DNA of 64,000 nucleotides, taken from assembly GCF_900497595.1 (NCBI RefSeq), contig NZ_UFQO01000004.1, forward strand, positions 62,001 to 126,000, given 5' to 3'. The position numbers and the translations under genes were made by a program. Under the pieces are notes generated by a model, which saw nothing but the letters and a program-made list of their open reading frames with translations, did not search any database and was not told where the DNA came from. The stretch comes from Treponema pectinovorum (GTDB lineage: Bacteria; Spirochaetota; Spirochaetia; Treponematales; Treponemataceae). Shown in pieces: positions 17,644 to 26,538 of the stretch (position 1 is its first letter; the number at the start of each line of letters is the position of its first letter).

Positions 17644-18916
17644 TTAGTCTATCAGATACGGCTTTAAAAGGACAAGCAGACGGTTTGTTTTTTGTTTTTC
17701 ATCTTCAAGCCCTAGGTGCGCTTTTATTTTGATTTTATCTTCCAGCCAGTCTTCACTTAAAATAACGCCGTTTTTTCTTATATCTTCTATGAGAAATCTT
17801 TTTTCTATAGGGAGTTCAAGTTGCCTTTCTCTGCCCAAAAGGCTGTCGCAAATTTTTTGTTTTAAATCTTCAAAACCAGTCTTCTTTAAGGCACTTATTC
17901 TTATGGCACTCTCAAATTCTGTATTGATTTTTATTGCATGCAAACTCGAAAAATCTACAGAATCAATTTTGTTTAACACTATAATTTGTTTTACATCATT
18001 TGCTCCAATTTGGGTGAGAACTTCTATTACGGTTTTATATTGTTCAAATATGTTTGGGTCGCTTGCATCCAAAACCAAAATCTGCAAATCCGCATCCGCT
18101 GCTTCTTCCAAAGTCGATTTAAATGCACTTACAAGCGAGTGCGGAAGGTTTGAAATAAAACCAACTGTGTCTGTTAAGAGAATTGAAGAACCTTCCTTTA
18201 AGTTCATTCGCCGTGTCGTAGGATCTAAAGTTGCAAAAAGTTTATCTTCCGCAAAAACATTACCCCTTGTAAGTGCATTGAGCAAGGTTGATTTTCCCGC
18301 ATTTGTGTAACCGATTATTGCACAACTTGGACAGGGCGTTTTTTTTTCTTCGCTTTTTTTGAGTTTTTCTTTCGAGTGCAACTTGCTTTATTTCCTTTTT
18401 TAAAAAAGCGATTTTATTTCGGATTTGCCTTCTGTCAAGTTCAAGTTGAGTTTCGCCACTTCCTTTTGAACCGTAATTACCACCGCGTTGCCTTGAAAAT
18501 TCACCATACATGTGTGCAAGTCTCGGAAGTGAATATTCAAGATTTGCGAGTTGAACTTGTAGATTGGCTTCTTTTGTCTTTGCCCGTTTAGAAAAAATTT
18601 TGAGGATAACTTCTTGCCTGTCAAAGACTAGAAGATTGCAAAGTTTTTCCCAGTTGCGCTGTTTTCTTGGTTCAAGGATAAAATCAAAGATGATGCAATC
18701 CGCTTGCAGTACTTTTGCAAGTTCGGCAAGCTCCTGTGCTTTTCCGCTTCCGATTCCGTATGTAGCAGATTGTTCAAATTTGGATAAGTTTAACGATTTT
18801 GCAACTTCAATTTCTAAAGTTTTGCAAAGCCCCTCTAATTCATAAAGGTCTACTTCAGGAAGCCCAACCAGGAGAGCTTTTTGTTTTTGATTTTCTTCTT
18901 TTTGGACTTCAATCAT
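17644..18916 (-). pseudogene. hflX: GTPase HflX, split by a one-base frameshift
   Basis: Ribosome-associated GTPase that splits or rescues stalled ribosomes. The N-terminal domain is encoded from ATG 18916 to a stop at 18260 and contains the family signature YGSKGSGETQLELDRR. The GTPase domain is in another frame, down to 17644, with GYTNAGKSTL (G1), DPTTRR, LLTDTVGFISNLPHSLV (G3) and NKID (G4). The two frames join smoothly across an A9 run in the coding strand (18339-18347): removing one A gives RRKKTPCPSCAIIGYTNAGK, an ordinary HflX junction. The break may be a real mutation, a sequencing error in a homopolymer, or a site of transcriptional slippage. Confidence 0.88.
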
Positions 18917-19082
18917 CTTTTATGTGGCTAAGGATAAATTATTTTTCAAAAAAAGTGAATTGTGAAAGTCAAAATGCCGAAAATCTATAGAACAGGGTGC
19001 ATAATCTCTTAAAATTTTTTAATATTGATAAAAAATTAGAGATAAAAATTCATCCTCGATTTTTAATTTGTTTGGAGAAACC

Positions 19083-21869
19083 GTGACTTCAAGTCATAAA
19101 TTTTCTTTAAGTCTTTTAATTTCTGTAATCGCCTTTGCAGTGTTTTCTGTTCTGGTGCTTTCTGGAAGATTTGGCTTTATTGAAGCAAAATTTTACCAGC
19201 CAGCCGTTATGCGCCCGATTGAACAGAGATTGAATGAACTTGGAGAACAGGAAAAACATTATAAAAGCATTCTCATTCAACGATTTTCGTCTTTTGTCGC
19301 AAAGGATAGCATTTTTTCGTTTACAAAAGCACAGGCTACAGACGAGCAGGTGCGTTCACGCGAAAGCGAATGTGCAAGGCTTTTTTCTAGTTGCCCATAT
19401 TTGCTTGGAATCAGGATAATCGACTCTAACGGAAAACGCCTGCATTACAGCACTTTTGAATCGGATATAAAAAAACGCGATTTAAAAAAAGTGATTTACG
19501 AAGATTATTCAAATGTGGTAAATGACGCGGATGAAATTCCTTTTGATAAAATTTTTCCGACCGATATTCAAAAATATAAAATATTTAATGACACCTCTCG
19601 CAATCGCATCGTGTATTCATTTTCGCTGTTTGGGAAAGACAACCTTGAACTAAACACAGAACGCGCTGTTGCGGTTTTTTATTGCAATCCAGACGATTTT
19701 ATTCGCTATCTTTTTTCTATGAACGCTTTGACTTTAAGCGAAAGGGAAAGTGCGGAATATATTTCGCTTGGCGAGAATTTTGCAGGATACATTTTTGGAC
19801 TTCCCTATAGAAATTTTGCTCTTTCAAAATCTGGCCTTGATTTTTTAAAAGAAGAAGCAAAGAAAAAAATTTCTGATGCGATGAGCAAAAATCGAATTGA
19901 AAAAATCTCCGAAGAAAAAATTGTTTTTACAGGCGAATACTTTCTTTTGGATAAAACGAATTCTTCCTATCAAAATATCGACGAAATAGAAGAAAATAGC
20001 GAATATTCAACGGGAAATCAAAAAAATCTTCAGGAAAGGCTGGCCAGCAAATTTGATTTTACGCTCTTTACAAAAATTGCAGAGCCTTTAGAAGATAACT
20101 CAACTTTTGTTTGCCTTTTATACGATTCACAAATTTTTGAAATAAGCACAGGAATTCGAATTTTACTGCTTACGATTTTGTTCATCACTTTGTTTTTGAT
20201 AATTTTCCTGGTTTTCAATTTAAAACAGGATGATATTTTTGTTATAAAAGAAAAAATAAATTCGTTCCAAAAAGAATTCTTAAAAGAATATGTAAATTCA
20301 AAACTTGATGACGAAAAAAAGATTGAAGATTTTTCATCACGGAAAAATGAACTAAATGATGAAATTATACGAAGTCTTGGGCGCAGAGGCAAAAAGCATA
20401 AAAAAGAAGTTGAATCCCTTTTGGAAAAAAACTGGACGCAAATAAATTTAGCGCTGGGGAGCACAATTCAGGCAACTTCCGAGACCAAAGCGATTGTTGA
20501 TAGCGTCGAATTAAAAAATATACTCGAAGAAATTCTTGGCAGTGAAAAACTAAAACTTTCGTTGCAAGAAAAATCTGCTCCGCAAGAAAAGACCTTGCAG
20601 TCAATTCCTGAAAAATCGGAAAATGCAGACAGCACAAAATCTGTCGAAGAAATAGAAAATGTTGAAGATGCAGAACCAGTCGACGAAGTAGATGACATCG
20701 CAGATGCAGAACCCGTTGAAGAAATTGAAAGCATTGAAGAAATAGAGCCACTAGAAGAAGCCGAAAGCGTAGACGAAGCAGAGCCACTTGACGATGCAGA
20801 GAATATTGAAGAAGTAAAAAGTGTAGATGACGCCGAACCACTCGAAGAAGTCGAAAACGCAGACGATGTAGAAACACTAGAAGAACTTGAAGATACAGAC
20901 ACCGTTGAAGAAGTTGATAATGTCGAGCCACTTGAAGATATTGAACCAGTAGAAGAGATTGAAAATGTAGACGAAATTGAACCAGCAGACAAAGTAGAAA
21001 ATGTAGACGATGTTGAACCACTTGACGAAATTGAAAGTGTAGAAGACGCAGAGCCACTTGATGACGCAGAGGATATTGAAGAAGTAGAAAGTGTAGATGA
21101 CGCCGAACCGTTCGAAAAAGTTGAAGATACAGACGATGACGAGGCGCTCGAAGAAGTTGAAGATACAAAAACATCACAGCCACCTAAGGAAGTCCCTTCT
21201 GGCAAAAACTTTGAAGAAATTTCTCTTGATGACTTTGGCGATTTTACTGATGAAAAAAACAGTACGACAGAAGAAAAAACAAAAACTGCCAACGATACAC
21301 TTCTTGAAAATAGAGTTTTACAAACTCAGGACGATGACTTTGCATATCATGAAGAAGTGGGATTCAGTTCCCCTTCTAATGTGAATGTTGAAAAAACAGA
21401 AAATGAAAATTTTGCCGACAATTTTAAAGTAAGTGCGATTGATTTTTCATTTTTGGATGAAGAAAAAAATCATAATGACGAAATTTTTACTCACGAATTT
21501 GAAGAACAACCAGCACATCCAAATGAGACAGAAAAATCAGAAAAAATAGAGCCGCCTGTAGAGTTGCAAAATCAGACAGCAAAAACAGAAACGCCTGCAC
21601 TTGCAAAGCAAACAGAGCAGGAGTCAGTTCTTGAAGAATTAGAAACTTCAGAGATTGTAGAAAATCTTTCAAATCCAAATGAAGGTCGTCCTTTCTTGTT
21701 CACGCTATTTGCTGCAAAAAATAATCAGATAACAGATTTGCAGGAAGATAATCCTGATGTGATAGTTGAAAACCCAGACGGAACTTACAGCATCACAAAA
21801 AATTCTGAAAACTATAAAGAAAAACTCGATACAGATTTAAAAAAGCTTGTAGATTCAGTTTTGAAGTAA
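19083..21869 (+). CDS. two-transmembrane protein with long acidic repeat tract
   Basis: I do not recognise a named family. From GTG 19083 (GGAG seven bases before) the product has 928 residues. A transmembrane helix near 8-27 and another near 355-380 (ILLLTILFITLFLIIFLVF) enclose a roughly 320-residue extracytoplasmic region, a layout seen in sensors, although no kinase, HAMP or output domain follows. After a charged region with possible coiled coil comes a tract (about residues 520-700) of degenerate 12-residue units rich in Glu, Asp, Val and Pro, e.g. VDDAEPLEEVE. The C-terminal 200 residues are acidic and lack obvious domains. It stands alone between hflX (divergent) and metN. Confidence 0.75.
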   Translation: MTSSHKFSLSLLISVIAFAVFSVLVLSGRFGFIEAKFYQPAVMRPIEQRLNELGEQEKHYKSILIQRFSSFVAKDSIFSFTKAQATDEQVRSRESECARLFSSCPYLLGIRIIDSNGKRLHYSTFESDIKKRDLKKVIYEDYSNVVNDADEIPFDKIFPTDIQKYKIFNDTSRNRIVYSFSLFGKDNLELNTERAVAVFYCNPDDFIRYLFSMNALTLSERESAEYISLGENFAGYIFGLPYRNFALSKSGLDFLKEEAKKKISDAMSKNRIEKISEEKIVFTGEYFLLDKTNSSYQNIDEIEENSEYSTGNQKNLQERLASKFDFTLFTKIAEPLEDNSTFVCLLYDSQIFEISTGIRILLLTILFITLFLIIFLVFNLKQDDIFVIKEKINSFQKEFLKEYVNSKLDDEKKIEDFSSRKNELNDEIIRSLGRRGKKHKKEVESLLEKNWTQINLALGSTIQATSETKAIVDSVELKNILEEILGSEKLKLSLQEKSAPQEKTLQSIPEKSENADSTKSVEEIENVEDAEPVDEVDDIADAEPVEEIESIEEIEPLEEAESVDEAEPLDDAENIEEVKSVDDAEPLEEVENADDVETLEELEDTDTVEEVDNVEPLEDIEPVEEIENVDEIEPADKVENVDDVEPLDEIESVEDAEPLDDAEDIEEVESVDDAEPFEKVEDTDDDEALEEVEDTKTSQPPKEVPSGKNFEEISLDDFGDFTDEKNSTTEEKTKTANDTLLENRVLQTQDDDFAYHEEVGFSSPSNVNVEKTENENFADNFKVSAIDFSFLDEEKNHNDEIFTHEFEEQPAHPNETEKSEKIEPPVELQNQTAKTETPALAKQTEQESVLEELETSEIVENLSNPNEGRPFLFTLFAAKNNQITDLQEDNPDVIVENPDGTYSITKNSENYKEKLDTDLKKLVDSVLK
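20643..21174 (+). repeat. degenerate 36-base coding repeats (acidic 12-residue units)
   Basis: Within the 928-residue membrane protein, about 15 imperfect copies of a 36-base unit encode variations on AEPLEEVESVDD. The reading frame is kept throughout, with substitutions mostly exchanging Asp for Glu or Val for Ile/Leu/Ala. Long open frames on the opposite strand here are by-products of the biased codons. Confidence 0.85.
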
Positions 21870-21902
21870 AAAAATCTTTAACAAATCTTTAAAAAATCTC
21901 TG

Positions 21903-21932
21903 TTGTGGACTTTTGTGATTTTTTAGTATAAT
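21903..21932 (+). promoter_or_regulatory. promoter for metN-metI
   Basis: TTGTGG (21903-21908) and a consensus TATAAT (21927-21932) with an 18-base spacer, ending 22 bases before the metN ATG. The short leader leaves no room for a SAM riboswitch. Confidence 0.55.
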
Positions 21933-21954
21933 CCTTTTTCAGATAAGGAAAATT

Positions 21955-22986
21955 ATGGTTATAGAATTAAAAAATCTAAAAAAAACATACAAAAGCGAAG
22001 GCAATATAAAAGTTCGCGCAATTGACGACGTAAGCTTAAGAATTCCTTCAAACGAAATTTTTGGAATAATCGGAAAATCTGGAGCCGGAAAGTCAACTCT
22101 TGTTCGTCTCATAAGCCTTCTTGAAAAATGCGATTTTGGTGAAGTCTGGTACGATGGAGTTCGAGTTGATAATTTGGAAGGAAAAGAATTGATTGAACGC
22201 CGCAGAAAAATTGGAATGATTTTTCAGAATTTCAATCTTTTTTCGAGCCGAAATGCAGAGCAAAACATCGCTTATCCGCTTGAGATTTGTGGCGTTCCAA
22301 AAAATGAAATAAAAAAAAGAACGGCAGAGCTTTTGGAACTCGTAGGTTTAGCCGATAGGGCAAAATCTCCTGTAAGTCAACTTTCTGGTGGGCAAAAACA
22401 GCGTATCGCCATTGCTCGTGCGCTTGCAAACAATCCAGATATTCTTTTTTGCGATGAAGCGACCAGCGCTTTAGATCCAAAAACAACGCAATCGATTTTG
22501 AATTTAATCCGCGAAATTCAAAAGAAGATGAATTTGACCGTTGTCATGATAACTCACCAGATGGAAGTTGTTCGCGACGCCTGCTCTCAAGTTGCTGTTG
22601 TTAGCGAAGGTAAAATCGTTGAACTCGGCAAAGTCGAAGAGATTTTTCTTCATCCCAAAACAGAAATTACAAAGGATTTTTTGGCACACATTTCAAATAT
22701 GGCTCAGCAAGAAAGCAAAAACGGTTTTGTGCGTTGGAGTGGAAACGGCGGAAAGTACACTCTTCATTTTAATAACGAAAAAACTGATGAGCCAATTTTA
22801 AGTCAGATGGCAAAGAAATTTGATATTGAATACAACGTTAGAGCAGGCGGAGTTCAATCTTTGCAAGGAAAAAAAGTTGGAACTATGCTCATAGATTTTA
22901 TTGGTGACGAAAAAGAAATATCAAAAGCGATCGCTTTTTTAAATGAAAACGATGTAGAGGTTGAAAAAGATGGAAATGATAATTGA
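21955..22986 (+). CDS. metN: methionine ABC importer ATPase MetN
   Basis: ATPase of the MetNIQ methionine importer, 343 residues. Walker A is IIGKSGAGKSTL, the signature LSGGQKQR, Walker B ILFCDEATSALD, and the switch His lies in MITHQMEVV. The C-terminal 80 residues form the NIL domain that binds methionine and inhibits transport when internal methionine is high, present in MetN but not in generic amino-acid ATPases. The gene overlaps metI by 17 bases. The binding lipoprotein MetQ is not in the window. Confidence 0.95.
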   Translation: MVIELKNLKKTYKSEGNIKVRAIDDVSLRIPSNEIFGIIGKSGAGKSTLVRLISLLEKCDFGEVWYDGVRVDNLEGKELIERRRKIGMIFQNFNLFSSRNAEQNIAYPLEICGVPKNEIKKRTAELLELVGLADRAKSPVSQLSGGQKQRIAIARALANNPDILFCDEATSALDPKTTQSILNLIREIQKKMNLTVVMITHQMEVVRDACSQVAVVSEGKIVELGKVEEIFLHPKTEITKDFLAHISNMAQQESKNGFVRWSGNGGKYTLHFNNEKTDEPILSQMAKKFDIEYNVRAGGVQSLQGKKVGTMLIDFIGDEKEISKAIAFLNENDVEVEKDGNDN

Positions 22987-23623
22987 ACTTGTTGGAGTTT
23001 CGGCGCTCCAAACTCTCCTGATGGTATTTTTTTCTACTGTTTTTGCAGTTTTAATCGGTTTCCCGCTTGGAATTCTTCTCTTTATAACAAGTCCAACAGG
23101 AATAACTTCAAAGCCTGTATTCAATACGGTTTTAAGTCGGATAATCGATGTTTTGCGCTCGTTTCCATTTGTAATTTTGATGATTGTTATGCTTCCTTTA
23201 ACGAGACTTTTGCTTGGAACTGCGATTGGAACTACCGCAACGATAATTCCTTTGAGCGTTGCCGCTTCGCCTTTTGTGGCTCGCGTAATAGAATCTTCCA
23301 TGTTGGAAATAGACCCAGGCGTTATAACAGCGGCTCGTGCTATGGGGTCTACAAATACGCAAATCGTGTACAAGGTTTTGATTCCAGAAGTTTTGCCTTC
23401 TGTTGTTAGCGGAATAACTTTAACGATAATAAATTTGATTTCTTATTCTGCAATGGCAGGAACTTTAGGTGGCGGTGGTTTAGGAGACCTTGCGATTCGC
23501 TATGGCTATCAAAGATTTAGAACAGATATAATGATTGCGTCTGTAATAGTCATAATAATTATGGTTGCTCTTATTCAATTTGCCGGAACAAAAATCGCTG
23601 AAAGAATTTTACGAAAACGATAA
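22970..23623 (+). CDS. metI: methionine ABC importer permease MetI
   Basis: Membrane subunit partnering MetN, 217 residues with five predicted transmembrane helices. The EAA-type coupling loop reads ARAMGSTNTQIVYKVLIPE, and the family-specific YSAMAGTLGGGGLGDLAIRYGYQRF follows, closely matching MetI. ATG 22970 is chosen because GAGG lies nine bases upstream; TTG 22961 and ATG 22976 are alternatives. Its start lies inside the end of metN, implying translational coupling. Confidence 0.95.
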   Translation: MEMIIELVGVSALQTLLMVFFSTVFAVLIGFPLGILLFITSPTGITSKPVFNTVLSRIIDVLRSFPFVILMIVMLPLTRLLLGTAIGTTATIIPLSVAASPFVARVIESSMLEIDPGVITAARAMGSTNTQIVYKVLIPEVLPSVVSGITLTIINLISYSAMAGTLGGGGLGDLAIRYGYQRFRTDIMIASVIVIIIMVALIQFAGTKIAERILRKR

Positions 23624-23688
23624 ATCGAGGGTGAAATTCTTTCTGTAAAATTGAAAAAATGTGAATTTCTGATTTTCTGCTTGTTTAG

Positions 23689-25215
23689 CTATGCTAAAAA
23701 TTCCTGCATAAGTTGGGCAAGCAGATACATTTTCTTATACACTTCTATTCCAAGTTCATCTATTGGGTGTTCTGCAAAACGCTCCAATTCTTTCCAGTTT
23801 GTAAGAATTTCTGGTTTTTGCTTTTTGTGGTCTTCTATCAAAACTTTTAGAGTCTTCGCAAAACCGATTATAGCTTTTGTGGTTTCCACCAAATATTCGC
23901 GTGCAAGCGAATTTGTATCTTTTAAAATGGTTTTTATTATGTTTCTAGCTTCTCTGTCGCGGTCAGCACGTGGCAAAAGCGTCTTTAATTTTGTGCCGAC
24001 TTCTTTGTCCTCTGCAAGTTTGTCATCAAAAGCTGTTATTTTATCAGAAGCGTCAAACATCGCATGATAATTGTTGCTCATTTCTGCGGAAAGAGGAGCC
24101 ATTGCCCATTTTCCACGGATTAAAACCAAATCCGCATATTCGCGCACATCACGCTTTACAAATTCGTTCAAAAACGCTTTTAAGTAGTTTAGAGGTTTTG
24201 CATAAGTAAAATCGCCCAAATCCTTTTTTTCAAAAGCCGCACTTCCACCTTCTGTGTAGTGGTGCAAAATCACTACGGAATTTGTGTTAAAAATCTGAGT
24301 AAGGATGCTGTCTATCTTTGAATTTTTTTGTTCTCGCTCCAATTTTTTTAGGGTATTTTCGGTTTGTTGGCGCATATTTTCTATATACGATTCAATTACC
24401 TGTTCCGATTTTGCTGTAACATCTGTTGCGTATGAAGGGTCTTTTGTTATCAGCTGTATCATCATGTCAAAAACGCGATTGTCTCGTAAAGAACGCAATC
24501 TTTGCACAATTTTGTTCCACTGATTAGGTTTTATCGGCTCGGAACCTCGTGAAGACTTGAACATATTCATAAGATCGCTCCAATCCTGATCAAGAGGAAG
24601 CGAATATAGAATTGACGCAAAATCTTTTAAATCTTCTGCGACATAAGCGCCTTCGATAGATTCCATTTTTGGCGAACGATTGAATTCGCCTTCTCTTATG
24701 GAAGAATCGAATTTTTTGAGCATAAAATAGTAATCGTAGGTACAAAAAGCTTTAAATGCGAGCAATTTTAAGTATAATCCGTCGATTTGCGCTATCTTTT
24801 CCATGTCGAATTCCGCTGCAAACGATTCAAAATCTTGTTTTAACTTTGCCTTTAATTTGTCAAAAGGCATATTTTTTGCAAGCGTTAAAATTGACTCTTC
24901 TGTAAGGTTTTCTGAAAGTTCGAGTTGATTTTTCGACAGCGAAAATTCAATCGCCATATTTTTGTAAAAATTCGGATTTGGATGTCCGTTAAAAAAAACT
25001 TGTGCTGGCGAAATCGCTTTATATACTTCATAAAAAAATTTACCAAAGGCTGGTAAAATTTGATCCGAACCTGCTTTATAAAATTTATAACCAGAGCGAG
25101 AAAGATCTTTTGCAATTTTTTTTAACATTCGTTTTTTATCTGCTTCTGGATCGTTCGAACCAAATAAAGAAGAAAAAAGTTTTTTAAAAATAGACATCTT
25201 TGGTGATTTTGCCAT
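23689..25215 (-). CDS. spirochaete-type conserved protein (DUF5312-like)
   Basis: A 508-residue soluble protein, mostly helical, without signal peptide or recognisable catalytic motif. The overall pattern (N-terminal FKKLFSSLFGSNDPEADKKR, a central MESIEGAYVAEDLKDF segment, and a long C-terminal helical part) resembles a family I associate with treponemes and believe is listed as DUF5312; this naming is from memory and should be treated as tentative. Residues about 285-300 form a short coiled coil (MRQQTENTLKKLEREQKN). Function unknown. It lies 44 bases upstream, in transcription order, of nothing on the same strand and is downstream of the LuxR-type regulator gene. Confidence 0.7.
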   Translation of the reverse strand: MAKSPKMSIFKKLFSSLFGSNDPEADKKRMLKKIAKDLSRSGYKFYKAGSDQILPAFGKFFYEVYKAISPAQVFFNGHPNPNFYKNMAIEFSLSKNQLELSENLTEESILTLAKNMPFDKLKAKLKQDFESFAAEFDMEKIAQIDGLYLKLLAFKAFCTYDYYFMLKKFDSSIREGEFNRSPKMESIEGAYVAEDLKDFASILYSLPLDQDWSDLMNMFKSSRGSEPIKPNQWNKIVQRLRSLRDNRVFDMMIQLITKDPSYATDVTAKSEQVIESYIENMRQQTENTLKKLEREQKNSKIDSILTQIFNTNSVVILHHYTEGGSAAFEKKDLGDFTYAKPLNYLKAFLNEFVKRDVREYADLVLIRGKWAMAPLSAEMSNNYHAMFDASDKITAFDDKLAEDKEVGTKLKTLLPRADRDREARNIIKTILKDTNSLAREYLVETTKAIIGFAKTLKVLIEDHKKQKPEILTNWKELERFAEHPIDELGIEVYKKMYLLAQLMQEFLA

Positions 25216-25259
25216 GATTTAAATATGAAGAATTAAAGCTTATCTGTCAAGTTAAGGCA

Positions 25260-26051
25260 TTAGACGATTTTGTACTGCAACAAAAGAAGTCTGAGCATTT
25301 CCCGATTTTTTACTCCAAAAAATTTGTATAAATCTTGCATATCTTTTTTTACTGTGGATTCGCTGGTTACGAGTTTTTCTGCAATCATTTTGTAACTAAA
25401 AGATGTGTTAAGAGTGTAATGAATGCAAGAAATTTGCCTTTGTGTAAGCCCAAAGTTTTTTAAATTGAGATTTGAGCCTTTTTCTGGCAATTTTAAACTG
25501 GATTTTAAATCGGGAACTGCAATTTCCTTAAACAAAAAATTCAATTTATCGTAGAGCATGTAATATAGAATTGTGTAGCAGCTTATCATAAAAATTGCCA
25601 TCGCAAGATAATAGAAAAAATCATAAAAACCTGAAGAATATATTATGTTTGAAAGCAGGAGTATTAGAATTCCGCCAAAAATGCTCGCTTTGATTTTAAA
25701 ATGGCGTTTTGCATAACCAGAAGCGCTTAGAATCGCAAAAAAATTGATATAGATTATGATTCCAACCGTTTCAAATCCTGTGGACATAAGATGCACGGCT
25801 TCAATCATAAAAAGTGCAAAGATTATCCATATCTGCGACGGAAATAAAAGATACACAATAGCCATAACAAAGCAGAATATGTTTACGGCAGGAACTATAA
25901 AATTTGTATGCGGATAAAGTATGCTCGATGTAAAAGGTGCATGATCAACGCCGTCAAAAAAATTATTTATAATAGCGATTGCAAGGAATAAAGCACCTAG
26001 GATATCCAGTATCTTAAAAAGCCTTAATTCTTTTTTTGTGTGTTTTATCAT
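25260..26051 (-). CDS. membrane-embedded LuxR-type transcription regulator
   Basis: A 263-residue protein combining an N-terminal membrane region and a C-terminal DNA-binding domain. About six hydrophobic segments lie between residues 15 and 170. Residues about 200-260 form a LuxR/GerE helix-turn-helix: LTQRQISCIHYTLN, SYKMIAEKLVTSESTVKKDM, then LYKFFGVKNREML, including the TSESTVKKD recognition helix pattern. Such one-component membrane regulators sense a signal in or across the membrane and bind DNA directly. The target is unknown; a candidate small RNA gene starts about 145 bases away on the opposite strand. Confidence 0.85.
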   Translation of the reverse strand: MIKHTKKELRLFKILDILGALFLAIAIINNFFDGVDHAPFTSSILYPHTNFIVPAVNIFCFVMAIVYLLFPSQIWIIFALFMIEAVHLMSTGFETVGIIIYINFFAILSASGYAKRHFKIKASIFGGILILLLSNIIYSSGFYDFFYYLAMAIFMISCYTILYYMLYDKLNFLFKEIAVPDLKSSLKLPEKGSNLNLKNFGLTQRQISCIHYTLNTSFSYKMIAEKLVTSESTVKKDMQDLYKFFGVKNREMLRLLLLQYKIV

Positions 26052-26162
26052 ACGGCGGCTCGCAATAAAAATCCAAAATCTCTAATTACAAATATATTTA
26101 CATTAACTCCAGATAAAATTCTAGTATCTTTGGATAAATATCGGTTTATTTAGTTTTAAAAG

Positions 26163-26190
26163 TTGAAAATAAACTTAAATCGTGTATAAT
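26163..26190 (+). promoter_or_regulatory. promoter for candidate small RNA
   Basis: TTGAAA (26163-26168) and a perfect TATAAT (26185-26190) separated by 16 bases. No coding sequence with a ribosome site follows before the terminator at 26298. Confidence 0.6.
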
Positions 26191-26196
26191 TTCAAT

Positions 26197-26331
26197 CAGG
26201 AGATAGATTTATTAAATCTATTAAAAATTTCGGCAGGCATTGTCGGAAGAGAGTTTTAAGATTGGACTTTTCTTTTCATAGTTAATTCCAATCTGAAAGA
26301 AGGTTTCTGTTATGGAAACCTTCTTTTTTTT
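26197..26331 (+). ncRNA. candidate stand-alone small RNA, about 135 nt
   Basis: Located in the 487-base gap between the LuxR-type gene and the UPF0164 gene. A good promoter ends at 26190 and a strong terminator ends at 26331. Between them are a perfect hairpin TAGATTT-att-AAATCTA (26204-26220), a wobble-containing TCGGCA/TGTCGG stem near 26230-26246, and a GATTGGA/TCCAATC stem (26260-26266 with 26287-26293). The AGGAGA near the 5' end is not followed by a start codon. I do not recognise 6S, SRP, RNase P, tmRNA or a known riboswitch class. The rest of the gap (26332-26538) is AT-rich leader with nothing I can name. Confidence 0.55.
26298..26331 (+). terminator. intrinsic terminator of the candidate small RNA
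   Basis: Perfect 10-base stem AGAAGGTTTC/GAAACCTTCT (26298-26307 with 26315-26324), 7-base loop, followed by seven T residues. Confidence 0.9.
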
Positions 26332-26538
26332 GCCTGTTTTATTAGAAGAAAATCTACAATTTGAATTTGCTGTTAATTTTTTTCAGGTTGATTTTTTTAT
26401 ATCTCTAATATCTCAAAATTATTTTTCATAAAACACAATTTTTTTGTTTTTCGCTTCTGTTCTGCTTTGCTCTTAACCTTTTTTGATATAAATGGGATAT
26501 TATTAGCCATAAAAAATAATCACTGGGGGTTTTATTTA

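Noticed and set aside
20365-21292. Two long minus-strand open frames (about 270 codons each) rich in Ser/Thr/Leu/Arg
   Set aside because: They mirror the acidic repeat tract of the plus-strand gene; GAA/GAT-rich codons leave no stops on the other strand. No ribosome site, no family pattern.
21870-21954. SAM or methionine riboswitch upstream of metN
   Set aside because: The promoter lies only 22 bases from the start codon, leaving no space for such a structure.
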